Positions 39,902 to 49,758 of a DNA stretch of 64,000 nucleotides are shown one piece after another. The translations under genes were made by a program, and so were the position numbers. Under the pieces are notes generated by a model. It was not told where the DNA came from. It saw only the letters and a program-made list of their open reading frames with translations, and made no database searches. Origin of the DNA: Plasmopara viticola (taxonomy: Eukaryota; Oomycota; Peronosporomycetes; Peronosporales; Peronosporaceae). Position 1 is the first letter of the stretch, and each line of letters opens with the position of its first letter. The stretch covers positions 1,178,001-1,242,000 of the forward strand of contig MBPM02000011.1 in assembly GCA_001695595.3 (NCBI GenBank), read 5' to 3'.

Positions 39902-40545
39902 ATGGCCTCGCTTCTGCTTGAGCACCTCTCGACTAAGTTGGCAATTGATAATGCAATTCGCGACACCAAGGACCGTGTCCTGGTGCTGCGCTTCGGTCGA
40001 GCCTCAGATAGTGTATGCTTGCATCAAGATGACATCGTACGTAAATTATTTGCATCCGTGAACTTGCTTTTGACGTCGTACGATGCAGCTGGCTAGATGC
40101 CAGCGCGAGCTGTCCAAGATGGCACGAGTGTGTCTAGTGGAAGCAGAGAAAGTTCCAATTTACTGCCAGTACTTTGACATAACCCTCATACCTGCCACAA
40201 TATTTTTTATTAATAAGCAACACATGAAAGTAGACTACGGGTACGTCTTCATACGGGGTCGCGGCATTTTTGTCGTCGCAAATGCTACCGCAAATGATGA
40301 ATTGATGTAATGTCGCAGTACACCTGACCACACCAAATTTATTGGAGCTTTTAAAACCAAGCAAGACTTTATTGACCTTGTGGAAGTGCGAAAGACAACT
40401 ACCATCTTCATTTCTCAAACTCACTTCCGTCTGCTTGTCTGGCCAGGTAATCTATCGCGGTGCAAAACTGGGCAAATCCATTGTGAGCTGCCCGATCGAG
40501 AAGTCACACATTCCGCAGTACAACCTTATTTACAAAGACATCTAA
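39902..40545 (+). CDS. TXNL4B: DIM1-family thioredoxin-like splicing factor, TXNL4B type
   Basis: Predicted 150 aa from four exons: 39902-40036, 40089-40240, 40319-40385 and 40447-40545; introns of 52, 78 and 61 nt are GT-AG and keep frame. Conserved family motifs run in order: [14 protein letters not shown] joined over intron 1 to a helix ending [28 protein letters not shown] joined over intron 2 to [21 protein letters not shown], and VIYRGA after intron 3. The thioredoxin fold lacks the CxxC redox pair, as in all DIM1 proteins. These motifs fit TXNL4B (DIM2; 149 aa in human) much better than the core U5 protein TXNL4A/Dib1. The family works in pre-mRNA splicing. The stop lies 19 bp from the stop of the converging TPR gene, so the 3' UTRs must overlap. 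Confidence 0.94.
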
Positions 40546-40564
40546 CACAGTAATTGTGATTTAG

Positions 40565-42403
40565 TTACCCAAGTTTATTCCTACTTAGAGAAGGCATGAC
40601 AGGTCTGTTGTGGAACAGATCTTGCACGCGTTGATTCGACTTTCTGTACGTCTTTCTTGCATCGTCCTTGGTTGCATGCACTTTCTGAGAGAAGCGCCGT
40701 TGCGGTGAGGATTGTTGCAAGGAGATATTCGATCGTGAACCTTCTAGGTTATGTTGGGTGTTGGGTTTTAAGGATGAGCTTTCACCATACTGCTGCATTT
40801 TTATCTTCGAAGTGTACTATCATTAGACTGGAATGCTCTTCTGATGAATAAGAAATGACGACTTACAAGAGTTTCGGTGTCTTTTGGATTGAGTCGTAGT
40901 GCATTTTCGTAACTTTCGCATGCGCTTTGGTGGTTGCCTAGATACCTTGCAGCGTCTCCTTTTCTCACGTGATAGGACGATATATTTGAGTTTTGCTCGA
41001 TAGCTTGACCAAATTCAATACCCGCCTTGTCAAATTGTGCTCTGTTAAACAGCTCCACGCCGAATCGGTAGTGTATTAGCGCAACGCGTGACTTAATATT
41101 TTGGTCGCTTGGGTGCATTTCTAGGACGTGGTGATAATCTGCCAAAGCCTGACCTAACAAATTAAATGGGGCAGAAATTAAGAAAGGATACTTTTGTACG
41201 CACCGCTTGGAGGTTCCCGAGCCCGCAGTACGCATCACCGCGATAAAGGTACAATTGTGGGCTAGAAAATTGCTCATGATTGTGCTCTGCTATCTCCAGC
41301 TGTCCACGAATGGCTTGATTCATCGCGTTGACAGCGAGCTGGTACGACTTTTGACGCAAAAAATTGATCCCGATATCATTTAGTATGAGACTCCGTTGTT
41401 TGATTATATCGCAATATACGTCCTGATCTGGATTGATACGCAAAGCAGACACGTGCTTTGAAATGTCATGCTGGTTTTCTTGAGAGTTTCTCTCACAACT
41501 TTTTATGTCCATTCTGTGATAATACCCGTTCAAAGCTTTTTCGGTATCCCGCAACGCCGTGTGATATTCCCCCAGCTCACGATAGGCGGACGCACGCAGC
41601 AAGTAGAGTTTCGTATCTTCAGGTCTAATTTCAGTAGCTTTAGACAGGGTATCTATGGCGTCCTGCCATTGGTGGGTCATCAGGTGTGTGCAGGCTTGGT
41701 CGTAGATAGCTTGATATTCTTTTAGTAGCCGCTGCTCATGTCCAAGCACTTCTGGATGATCAGGTTGCAAATAGGCTGCCTTGCGAAGGTCGGCGGTAGC
41801 TTTCTCCCCCATTCCCAGTTGCCAATGCAATTGTGCGCGAAGCGTAAAGTACTCAACGTCTCGGCTGTTCAAGCAGATGCAGCGATCAATGTCAGCTACT
41901 GCTGCTTCAAAGTTACTAGCCTTGATTTTTGCCATAGCTCGATGCAACCAGTAGACTTCGTCAAAAGCGTTTAGCTGGATGGCTTCGTTGAAATAATCAA
42001 GCACTATATGCGGGGGTTCGCCCAGACAAAGCAACGAGTAAGCATGAAGATCCAGCAAAGCCGCAAGCTTGTCTTTTATACGCTGCGGTGGATTGGAATC
42101 TATTGCGAATATTTTTCGATAGCTTGCAATCGCTGACTTGACGTCGCAAAGCTCTACATAAACTTGTGCGCGCTTATCATACAGTTGCGCGTGCTCCGGC
42201 CGCAAGAGGATAGCCTTGGTCAGGCATTGCAAAGCACTATCTAGATTGTTAGCAGCTATCTGAGCGTCAGCTTCGTCCTCCTTGAGTTGTGACGCCTCCA
42301 AAGGGGTCAAGCCTGACTCAATATGACTAAAATCATTGTCTTTCATGGTGTAATCATTGACTCGCGGGCTAAATATGAAGCCGGCGGGGTTTAAAACCAA
42401 CAT
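40565..42403 (-). CDS. TPR-repeat protein resembling TTC16
   Basis: Predicted 573 aa from three exons on the minus strand: 42403-41204, 41148-40867 and 40804-40565, with GT-AG introns of 55 and 62 nt that keep frame. At least eight tetratricopeptide repeats are visible, for example ALQCLTKAILLRPEHAQLYDKRA, AVADIDRCICLNSRDVEYFTLRAQ, AIDTLSKATEIRPEDTKLYLLRAS and ACESYENALRLNPKD (A at positions 8 and 20, P at 32). The spacing and the N-terminal TPR clusters recall TTC16, but TPRs are promiscuous and that name is a guess. The C-terminal exon is basic and low-complexity. The frame stays open upstream to 42481 with no ATG before an in-frame TGA, so the first ATG (42403) is taken as start. It shares a 66-bp promoter region with the LC8 gene. 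Confidence 0.75.
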
Positions 42404-42469
42404 TTCGCGCCCCTTGACTGTAGGAAACGAAAGGTCGGACGGAAGTTCTACCGCAGACGTGAAGCCTCG
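42404..42469. promoter_or_regulatory. 66-bp divergent promoter, TPR protein / LC8
   Basis: Only 66 bp separate the start codons of the minus-strand TPR gene (42403) and the plus-strand LC8 gene (42470). Both genes must be driven from this interval or from promoters overlapping the neighbour's transcript. No TATA box is visible. Confidence 0.6.
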
Positions 42470-42745
42470 ATGGGTACTCAAGTAAAGCCGGTCGTAAAAA
42501 CGTCAACGATGGACCAAGAGCTTCAGGATGAGGCCATTGCTGCCGCCCAAGCTGCCATGGGCACTGAGACCAACGAGCAAGATGTAGCAGCTAAAGTCAA
42601 GCTGCACTTCGAGCAAAAGTATCGTGGACTATTGTGGCACTGCTGTGTTGGACGCAATGTTGCGTGCTACGTCACGCACGAGCAAACAAGCTTTCTGTAT
42701 TTTTATATCGGTCAGATGGCTGTCGTGCTCTTTGCCACCGTTTAA
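42470..42745 (+). CDS. DYNLL: Dynein light chain, LC8 (DYNLL) family
   Basis: A single-exon gene of 91 aa. The LC8 signature is clear: KVKLHFEQKY in the second helix, then WHCCVGRNVACYVTHEQ and FLYFYIGQMAVVLF, matching the LC8 pattern WHCIVGRNFGSYVTHE / FIYFYLGQVAILLF. LC8 dimers are hub proteins that bind short linear motifs and are part of cytoplasmic and axonemal dynein. LC8 is usually about 89 aa, so an ATG at 42509 (MDQELQDE) is also possible; that would give 78 aa, shorter than usual, so the first ATG is preferred. Residue pattern CCVGRNVAC has an extra Cys pair compared with animal LC8. The TAA stop lies inside a perfect 11-bp hairpin stem. Confidence 0.95.
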   Translation: MGTQVKPVVKTSTMDQELQDEAIAAAQAAMGTETNEQDVAAKVKLHFEQKYRGLLWHCCVGRNVACYVTHEQTSFLYFYIGQMAVVLFATV

Positions 42746-42776
42746 GCAGCGACGTGCTGCTTAAACAGCAGGGTGG
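42735..42776 (+). other. Hairpin overlapping the LC8 stop codon
   Basis: GTTTAAGCAGC (42740-42750) and GCTGCTTAAAC (42756-42766) are perfect 11-bp inverted arms around a 5-nt loop GACGT; CCACC (42735-42739) and GGTGG (42772-42776) can add an outer stem after a small bulge. The stop TAA (42743-42745) is in the left arm. It could be an RNA 3' structure or a coincidence. Confidence 0.6.
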
Positions 42777-43978
42777 TCATTTTTGAATGCAAGCCATAAA
42801 GCAATATTAATATTTTTAGTATTGATTTTGCGTACTTGCAGCTCATTGTAAGGGATGCGAGTGCATCTATATCAATGGATTATGCAAGGATTCAGGTCTG
42901 ACATTAACTTGTTCAGACAGAGTATTGACTACTGTGATTGACGGGATCGCATAACACCTTGCACAGAAGAGGCGTGGAGAAAGATGTGCGCTTCTCCGAT
43001 AAGCTACTGTTTACTATTTGCGGTCGTAGTGCAAGAGACTGCAATACTTTTTTAATCTTATAATTTGCTACCTCTAATTCCTTAGAAAATATTGCAAAAG
43101 ACTAAATTTGTATGGGATACAAAATGTGTAGAACACTGGTAGAAATTTAGACATTCGGTAAACTATTTCTCACATGAAGTTATATGTTCTGACGCAGTGT
43201 ATTGGTCCGACTCTCACTTGCGAAGAAAATAGAAGAAGACAAATGACGAGCTCGGCGCAAAGCGCTTGTAGAAAGAAGAATGGGCAGGTGACAAAGAAAC
43301 TATCGACGATGTCAATTCAATTGCATTCTGTTTACTAGATAAGCCAACGCTGGCTCCACTTTTTTACTCGCTCCATCATTATAGTCGGATGGTAATGTAT
43401 CCGAAAATAGCTTCGCAAGATTCTGCAATTTTGGTATAGTAAATGCTATTGAGTACTGCAAACTTCGAGGGCTGCGCACGAAATGTTCGACCTAAAGATT
43501 AACATGTGCGATCTTTATAAGCTTAAAGATATAATATTTAGATATTCTTTATTGTCCTATCGCCTAAAAATATAGAAAGCAATTATTGACAACTATTTTG
43601 TATAGTAATGTATGATTACAATTAAGGGAATTTTGCAAAAGGTGACTCAATGACTGACGGAATGCAATTAACATGATGGCGGCGACGGCTTCCTCATTAC
43701 TTGCCCACATTTCTTTCTGCAAGCGCTTGACGTAACACTCGTTATCTATCTCCGTTCAATTTTTTTGCAAGTGAGGGTTGGACTCACACTGTACGTCAGA
43801 CTATATGACAACATGTGAAAAATTACTTAACAAAGTGTTTTTCGCCGATTGTTAGCTTTGTACCAGTGTTTTCTACACATTCTAGTGATATTTTGACCTT
43901 TTGCAATATTCTCATTGGCAATTCAATTTTTCCACTTATTGGGACTGTATCCTTTTATTAGAATGTTTTTTAGGGTGT
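42777..43978. other. Intergenic region, nothing recognised
   Basis: About 1.2 kb of AT-rich sequence between LC8 and the large inverted repeat, without conserved coding sequence. Confidence 0.45.
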
Positions 43979-44111
43979 ATTACATCGTCGCTGTCTCTGA
44001 GGATGTTTGGGGGTACCCTCGTTGCTCTAATATGGGATGTTTAAGCGGACGACGAGCGGACAAGACGAGCATTCTCGGTTCAAACATTCTGGGACAAGAC
44101 GACAAAGAAAC

Positions 44112-44889
44112 ATGAGCGTTGCTTTCTTCGTGGACGGGGACTCATACTCGCAGTAGCTACGGACCGTGCGTCCAACGAAGCTGACGCTGCGGCAGACGCA
44201 GTCACACCGGCGTCAGTGACTCCTCTGCTCTCCAGCATCGATCGCATCAACGCTGCTCTGGAAGCTGCAGCGGCACAGCCTACACCGCCGACCGGTACAT
44301 TGCGTGTGTGCCACGCAACGAAAGATGAATGGAGCGCGTTTGCTGACAGCGAGGATCAAATCGTCCGACTCAATTATCTTGAATGGTTTGCTGACACGGA
44401 AGAGATCCACATCATCGAGTTTGCCGACGCTCCCCACGAAGATAACATTGAAGAGCTAGACGATCAATTTCGTAAGCGGCATGTCAAGAGATGGCTTAAA
44501 GGCCACATAACCACCAAGAATTCCTAAGGCGACGATGGTGTCCATATCTCAGTTATGGACCACGCGAAGCCACACCGCACTCCGTGCTTCCGCCAAATAT
44601 TCCAATTTTTGCAGACTTTCGGACGATCAAGGTTGAAATTGAAGTTTTTCAGCAGTGGGGCATGGGACCAGGAGAGCTCGACCACAAGGCGATAGCGATA
44701 TGGGCTGTGATGCCAGAAGCTAAGTACGTGCTGTGTGTAAATTTCGAGCCCGACTTTACGAATGTCGAATACAAGTTGTATGATGCTCGCGTTAATCCAC
44801 TCGTGCAGCTGGCTCCACTCCCAATCGTCGCTCCAAGTGCCCTGATCCATTTGGACGGACGTCAAATTCTTGCATTCCACCAGGGATGA
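44112..44889 (+). pseudogene. Unidentified duplicated gene, left-arm copy, broken
   Basis: Starts MSVAFFVDGDSYS but hits a TAG at 44154 where the other copy has a few extra bases. The frame at 44216-44527 continues with TGTLRVCHATKDEWSAF and DTEEIHIIEFADAPHED. A one-base deletion near 44525 (CTAAGG for CTCGAGG in the other copy) then shifts the frame; the C-terminal part reads LPPNIPIFADFRTIKVEIE, then GELDHKAIAIWAVMPEAKYVLCVNFEPDF in 44584-44889. I do not recognise the family with certainty; I believe similar dispersed hypothetical proteins exist in oomycete genomes, but could not check. Confidence 0.75.
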
Positions 44890-44968
44890 CGCTCCCGGTA
44901 GGGTTTCCTGCAACTCTGTCGGTGGATACGTACTCTCCATGGGTCTGGGCAATGCGTTAATCAGACAT

Positions 44969-45549
44969 AAATAATCATGAGAATCGGTTTTCTCCCGGTA
45001 GTGGACATGCCTCTATTGCGACAGCTTTAGATGCCAAACAGGAGTATTTGGTTTTCTAAAAAAAACTAGTATTAAAATACTCACAGATTTTTATCAAAAA
45101 AAAATACCCCTGCTTCATATATATTTATGATTTAACTATCCCAATACTCACATACTTACATACTCAGAAATAATAACTAATGATATAAAGCTACTATAGG
45201 ATCTATCGACATGTTCTAATTGAAAGCTTTGTGAGTATTTTGCTATTACTCGGCCCTTTTCGTGCCCCGTTCATAATAAAAGCGACATATATGATCTGGG
45301 CAAAAAGAGCTATTCTATAATACTCACATACCCACAAATTCAATGCCCTTCTCGTGGTTTGTTTTTTTTTATTAAAAATCTGAGTATTAAAAGAAGATAC
45401 TCACGCAGTATTCACTCTTAGAGTCACTGTGCAATGTCGCAATGGAGTCGGGTCTATACCGGTATAGAAACCGGTTTGTACGAAGGTGATTTAACATAAA
45501 TTTAGAATTGTTTTTATCCAATCAGATCACTCGGGAGTTGCTGCGCTGG
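44969..45549. repeat. Spacer with reiterated AATACTCACA motifs
   Basis: AATACTCACA occurs exactly at 45076-45085, 45143-45152 and 45319-45328. Its reverse complement core GTGAGTATT is at 45231-45239, TGAGTATT at 45381-45388, and partial copies at 45042 and 45397. A perfect 14-bp palindrome CTATACCGGTATAG lies near 45454-45472. Multiple motifs in both orientations recall subterminal repeats of DNA transposons, but no transposase is present. Confidence 0.6.
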
Positions 45550-45557
45550 ATGTCTGA

Positions 45558-46421
45558 TTAACGCATTGCCCAGACCAATGGAGAGTACAAATCCACAAAC
45601 AGAGTTGCAGGAAACCCTAGCGGGAGCGCCGTCCCTGGTGGAATACCAAGGATTCGACGTCCGTCCAACTGGATCACGGTACTTGGAGCGACGATTGGGA
45701 GTGGAGCCAGCTGCACGAGTGGATTGACGCGAGCATCATACAACTTGTATTCGGCATTCGTGAAGTCGGGCTCGAAGCTTACACACAGCACGTACTCGAC
45801 TCCTGGCATCACAGCCCATATCGCTATCGCCTTGTGGTCGAGCTCTCCTGGTCCCATGCCCCACTGCTGAGAAACTCCAATTTCAACCTTGATCGTCCGA
45901 AAGTCTGCAAAAATTGGAATATTTGGCGGAAGCACGGAGTGCGGTGTGGCTTCACGTGGTCCATAAATGAGATCTGGTCACCATCGTCGCCCTCGAGAAT
46001 TCTTGGCGGTCATGTAGCCTTTAAGCCATCGCTTGACATGCTGCTCACGAAATTGATCTTATCGCTCTCCAATGTAATCTTCGTGGGGAGCGTCGGCAAA
46101 CTCGATGATGTGGATCTCTTCCGTGTCAGGAAGCCATTCAAGGTAATTAAGTCGAACGATTGGATCCTCGTTGTCAGCAAACTCATTCCATTCGTCTTCC
46201 GTTGCGTGGCACACTCGCAATGTACCGGTCGGCGGTGGAGGCTGTGCCACAGCAGCTTCCAGTGCAGCGTGGATGCGATCGATGCTGGAGAGCAGAGGAG
46301 TCATTGACGCCGGTGTGACTGCGTCTGTCGCAGCGAAAGCTTCATTGGGCGCACGGTTGTTCCGCGTAGCTATTGCAGGTGACGAGTATGAGTCCCCGTC
46401 CCCAAAGAAGGCAACGCTCAT
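45558..46421 (-). pseudogene. Unidentified duplicated gene, right-arm copy, broken
   Basis: Homologous to the left-arm copy but broken at other places. The N-terminal half is open from ATG 46421 (MSVAFFGDGDSYSS) through HIIEFADAPHED to a TAA at 46059 (left copy reads ELDDQF there). The frame then continues in register and meets a TGA at 45980 where the other copy has Cys after RRRW. The C-terminal half is open to 45558 (LPPNIPIFADFRTIKVEIG ... RRILGIPPGTALPLGFPA). The two copies together show the ancestral frame spanned both halves, about 280 aa. I give no function. Confidence 0.75.
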
Positions 46422-46613
46422 GTTTCTTTGTCGTCTTGTCCCAGAATGAGCATCGCGATTGTATCCGCTCGTCGTCCGCTCACATCCGCCCAAGCATCCC
46501 ATATAAGAGCAACGAGAGTACCCCTAGACACCTTTATAGACAGCGATGATGTACTATATAGCTTTATCAACTTCCAATATGAATAATACCGGTATCTGAT
46601 TCAATTCAAAGTG

Positions 46614-49591
46614 TCAGCAAACCGGTCGATCTTCATTGTACTCCATATAATATGCCACGCTGTACCGATAGTCCTCACTTTGAGCAGACTGCAGCATTTG
46701 CAAATTTATCGGCCGTCCCCGCTTGTGGCCAAAAACGTATCCGCTTAAAGAATACCACTGATCAGTGATCGCATCTTGTACCTGAAAATTCTTTTCTGTC
46801 GTGAACACATCAACCCACTCCTGCTCCGATTGCAGTAGACTACTATCTCCGCAATCGACGAGGTTATATTTTAGCAAAAACATGTCACTGGGCTCGTTGT
46901 ACGCTTGAATGGTGCCGCCACGCCAAGATATGTGTCGAGGATCAAACTCTCGGAACGGCAATCCTATAAAGATGGCAGCTCGCAGCGCTCGCTTTGTCGG
47001 GATGAGCACGGAAGCCATACACCAACACAGACCATTATATAGCTGGACGCGCGACGAATCGGCGCGCAATATACTCAGCCACTCATGATCTGCGTCATCG
47101 TAGTCGACGCGATGCCGATCTTTTTTCCAGTTATAGCAAGTTATGCGGCCGTCAAACCAGCGCTGCTCTAGCGGCCAAAATACACGACATGGCATCTCGA
47201 GTACACTTTTTTCGCGAGCATGAATGTTTGGACGTACGTTAATGCGCTTATTGCGAGAGGGTGAAAACCAAAATTGGTCACCATACTCGTCCTCATACTC
47301 GTACCAATCGTCATCACTCTCGATTTTTGAGCCCGTATCGCGATTTGTCATGTCACGCGCTTCGCGCAGAATTTTATTTTTTTGTGCTTGAGCCGCCACC
47401 TCTTCGTTCAGCGCGCATTTACGCAACTGCATAATTATGTCGTTTAACCCCACTTGTATTGAAGAAGGTTGCGAAGACTTACGCCACGCACGCTGGATGA
47501 CACAAGCTGCACGGTATTGTGTCTTCGCTCGAAAACGTTCAGATCTTGCAGCTTTTCTGCCAAAGTATCCACGCGCACCAGCATTTATTCGGCTAGCAGA
47601 TGCGTGCTGAAGGACTTCACGAGCTTGTGCTCTCGCTCGCGCTTGTCTTAGATCGTACCGACGACTACGATATCCGCGCCAGCTGCTTTGTATCATCACT
47701 GCAATCCGATCAAGTCTGCATTTGTCTTCATGCTGCTTCGCAATGACCAAAAGCAACTGATAATAGCCCCTTCGTATACTATAAGCCCGATATAGCCGCT
47801 GCAACTTTACTGCAGCGTCATACTGCTTCATTCGACGCCTTCGGTGCAGCGTCATCCATTTTTCGACGTGAAAACGGCCAATTCGCGCACGAATATTGCT
47901 GTGTAAATCATTTGTTGTATTTTCGCGCAGGTCAAGACTCTGCTCAGGTCGATGACGCTCCAAATATTTCCGTACAAGAACAATATTTTTTCGTGTATGA
48001 AAGCCTCGAAAAGCAGCCTGGACTTTTACAGCAGAAGTTGCCACATTCGCGCGTTGTTGTATTTCTACTTTAAAATGTGCAAAATTGGCTCGACCTAGAA
48101 CTCCTCTGAGTAAGCTCTGGATTTTAACGGCACTACGGTGCAAGAGCTTTGTGCGCGTTGCACGGAGACTATGTTCACGTCTCAAAAGCCAGCGCGTATA
48201 ACACCGCCAGATTTTCAGACAAGCTGAGATTTGCACCATTGTTTTCCGCGTTGAAACAACACATCGGCCTACATGTCCCCGATAGTAGGCTTGAAGTCTT
48301 AGTGCCGCCGACGAACGAATCGTCTGCTCTTGAATGGAATATTTGATCAGTACTTTATCGACACACGGTTCTAGGCCGCGATAAGAGCTGGCTCTTTGTA
48401 CAAATGGCATGTTTTCCGCTAGTGTGTCGATACCCGTGTCCGTGATTTCTTGGCATCCTGTCAGACTGAGTACTTGCAATGCAGGACACAAGGTTGCAAG
48501 TGGCGCCAGGATGTCCTCACGCATACGCAGACACCCATTAAGGTTGAGCGACTGCAACAAGGGTGTACCCCGTGCCATCGCTAATAGCCCAGCAGATGAC
48601 ATACCGTAGCAACCGCTAAGGTTAAGAGTGCGCAATTGTACACCATATTTCCCGATGTGGCCAAGGGTCACATTACTTAATTGATGGCATCGCTTTAGGC
48701 TTAGAACACGCAGTGATTTGCAGCCTTGGACAATGAGAGATACTCCACCGTCCGAAATCTGGTCGAGCCCCTCTAGATCCAAAAATTGTAAAGCTCGGCA
48801 ACCTGCACCTAAAGCTGCAAGACCTCGATCACAAACGTTTTTGGTATAGGACAAATCGAGCGATAGCAACCGGCGGCATCGAGTTTGGGAGCCTTGAGGC
48901 CCCAGCGAGCCAGTAACCCACCCCAGAACATCGTCTGTTAATGCTCCGCAGCGGGAAAGATTTAGACTGGTTAACGAAGTATTGCAACACGAAATAAATG
49001 CACGCACACCTTCACTCGAAAGTTGAGGACACGACGAGAAATTAACTTCGTCCAGACGCTCCATACCCGTCGCTAGTACCTGCAGCATTGGAATCGACAG
49101 TCGTGTATACGAACAGTCGAGCTGGCGCAGCGTTTTGCCAACAGCGTGCACAAGAGAGCGTAAGCCAGTCTGCAAGTATATGATGACCGTAAAATCTTAC
49201 AGAATCACAAAATAGATACCGAGATACGTACACAAGTAAGCCTAAAGCATCCAGAGAGGACGAGTAATTTATAGCTAGTTGCTTTGTTAGCTCGCAGTTG
49301 ATGTGAAATTTCGGTCAGCAGAAAGTCATTGATCTCATCAGCGTAAGGACGCAGATCAAGTACATCGGAATTCAACTGTTGCTGCGTGTTTAAAATTTTG
49401 GTCGCGCGGTCGGCCACTGATAAAGCTGCCCGCTGGGCTAAAAGCCGTTTTGCTTCCAGCTCGCTTTTGCTTTCGGCATCAAGGAATGCATCATTGCCGT
49501 GCAGCAGCGCCCTCTTCTCTAAGTAATGATTTGTAGAGTTGCATGCTGTACCTGGAGGTCGTGGCTTGCTGCTGTTCGACAATAATGGCAT
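46614..49591 (-). CDS. Leucine-rich repeat, multi-IQ, Tudor-like domain protein
   Basis: Predicted 971 aa from two exons on the minus strand, 49591-49232 and 49169-46614, with a 62-nt GT-AG intron in phase 0. After a coiled N-terminal region, residues about 120-390 hold cysteine-containing (AMN1/F-box type) LRRs: LTSLNLSRCGALTDD, LQFLDLEGLDQISDGG, LRVLSLKRCHQLSN, LQVLSLTGCQEITDTG. Residues about 405-705 have around seven IQ motifs, such as ALRLQAYYRGHVGR, AVKIQSLLRGVLGR, AVKVQAAFRGFHTR and AVMIQSSWRGYRSRR, which predict calmodulin or centrin binding. Near 770-815 a Tudor-like segment reads RVFWPLEQRWFDGRITCYN ... HRVDYDDADHEWLSI. No F-box is seen. The arrangement suits a cytoskeletal or ciliary scaffold, which is inference. 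The frame is open to 49630 without ATG; an upstream exon starting at 49748 is conceivable. The start lies 168 bp after the SPT5 stop. Confidence 0.85.
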
Positions 49592-49758
49592 TTCTTCAAG
49601 TAGTACATCCGAATTACTACGCAAAAACAATTTAAATCACCAACGGCAAACGGTCACACACTATTTAAAGTCGGTCTGTGGACGTAAGTTATTGAGCGTG
49701 CGGAAGGTTGTGCATCGAAAATCTGTCTCTTGTCTTCTTTGTTTCATTTTTAATGATC

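Larger units (their letters stand above)
43979..46553. repeat. Large inverted repeat (about 1-kb arms, 581-bp spacer)
   Basis: The left arm (about 43979-44968) and right arm (about 45550-46553) are reverse complements at high but imperfect identity over almost their full length. The inner ends are exact (CAATGCGTTAATCAGACAT against ATGTCTGATTAACGCATTG); the outer ends fade at TACATCGTCGCTGTCT / GACAGCGATGATGTA. Each arm carries one copy of the same unidentified gene, pointing towards the centre. Neither arm has a visible terminal target duplication. Confidence 0.85.

Noticed and set aside
45558..46502. Two right-arm frames as separate functional genes
   Set aside because: Comparison with the left-arm copy shows they are two halves of one gene interrupted by stop codons.
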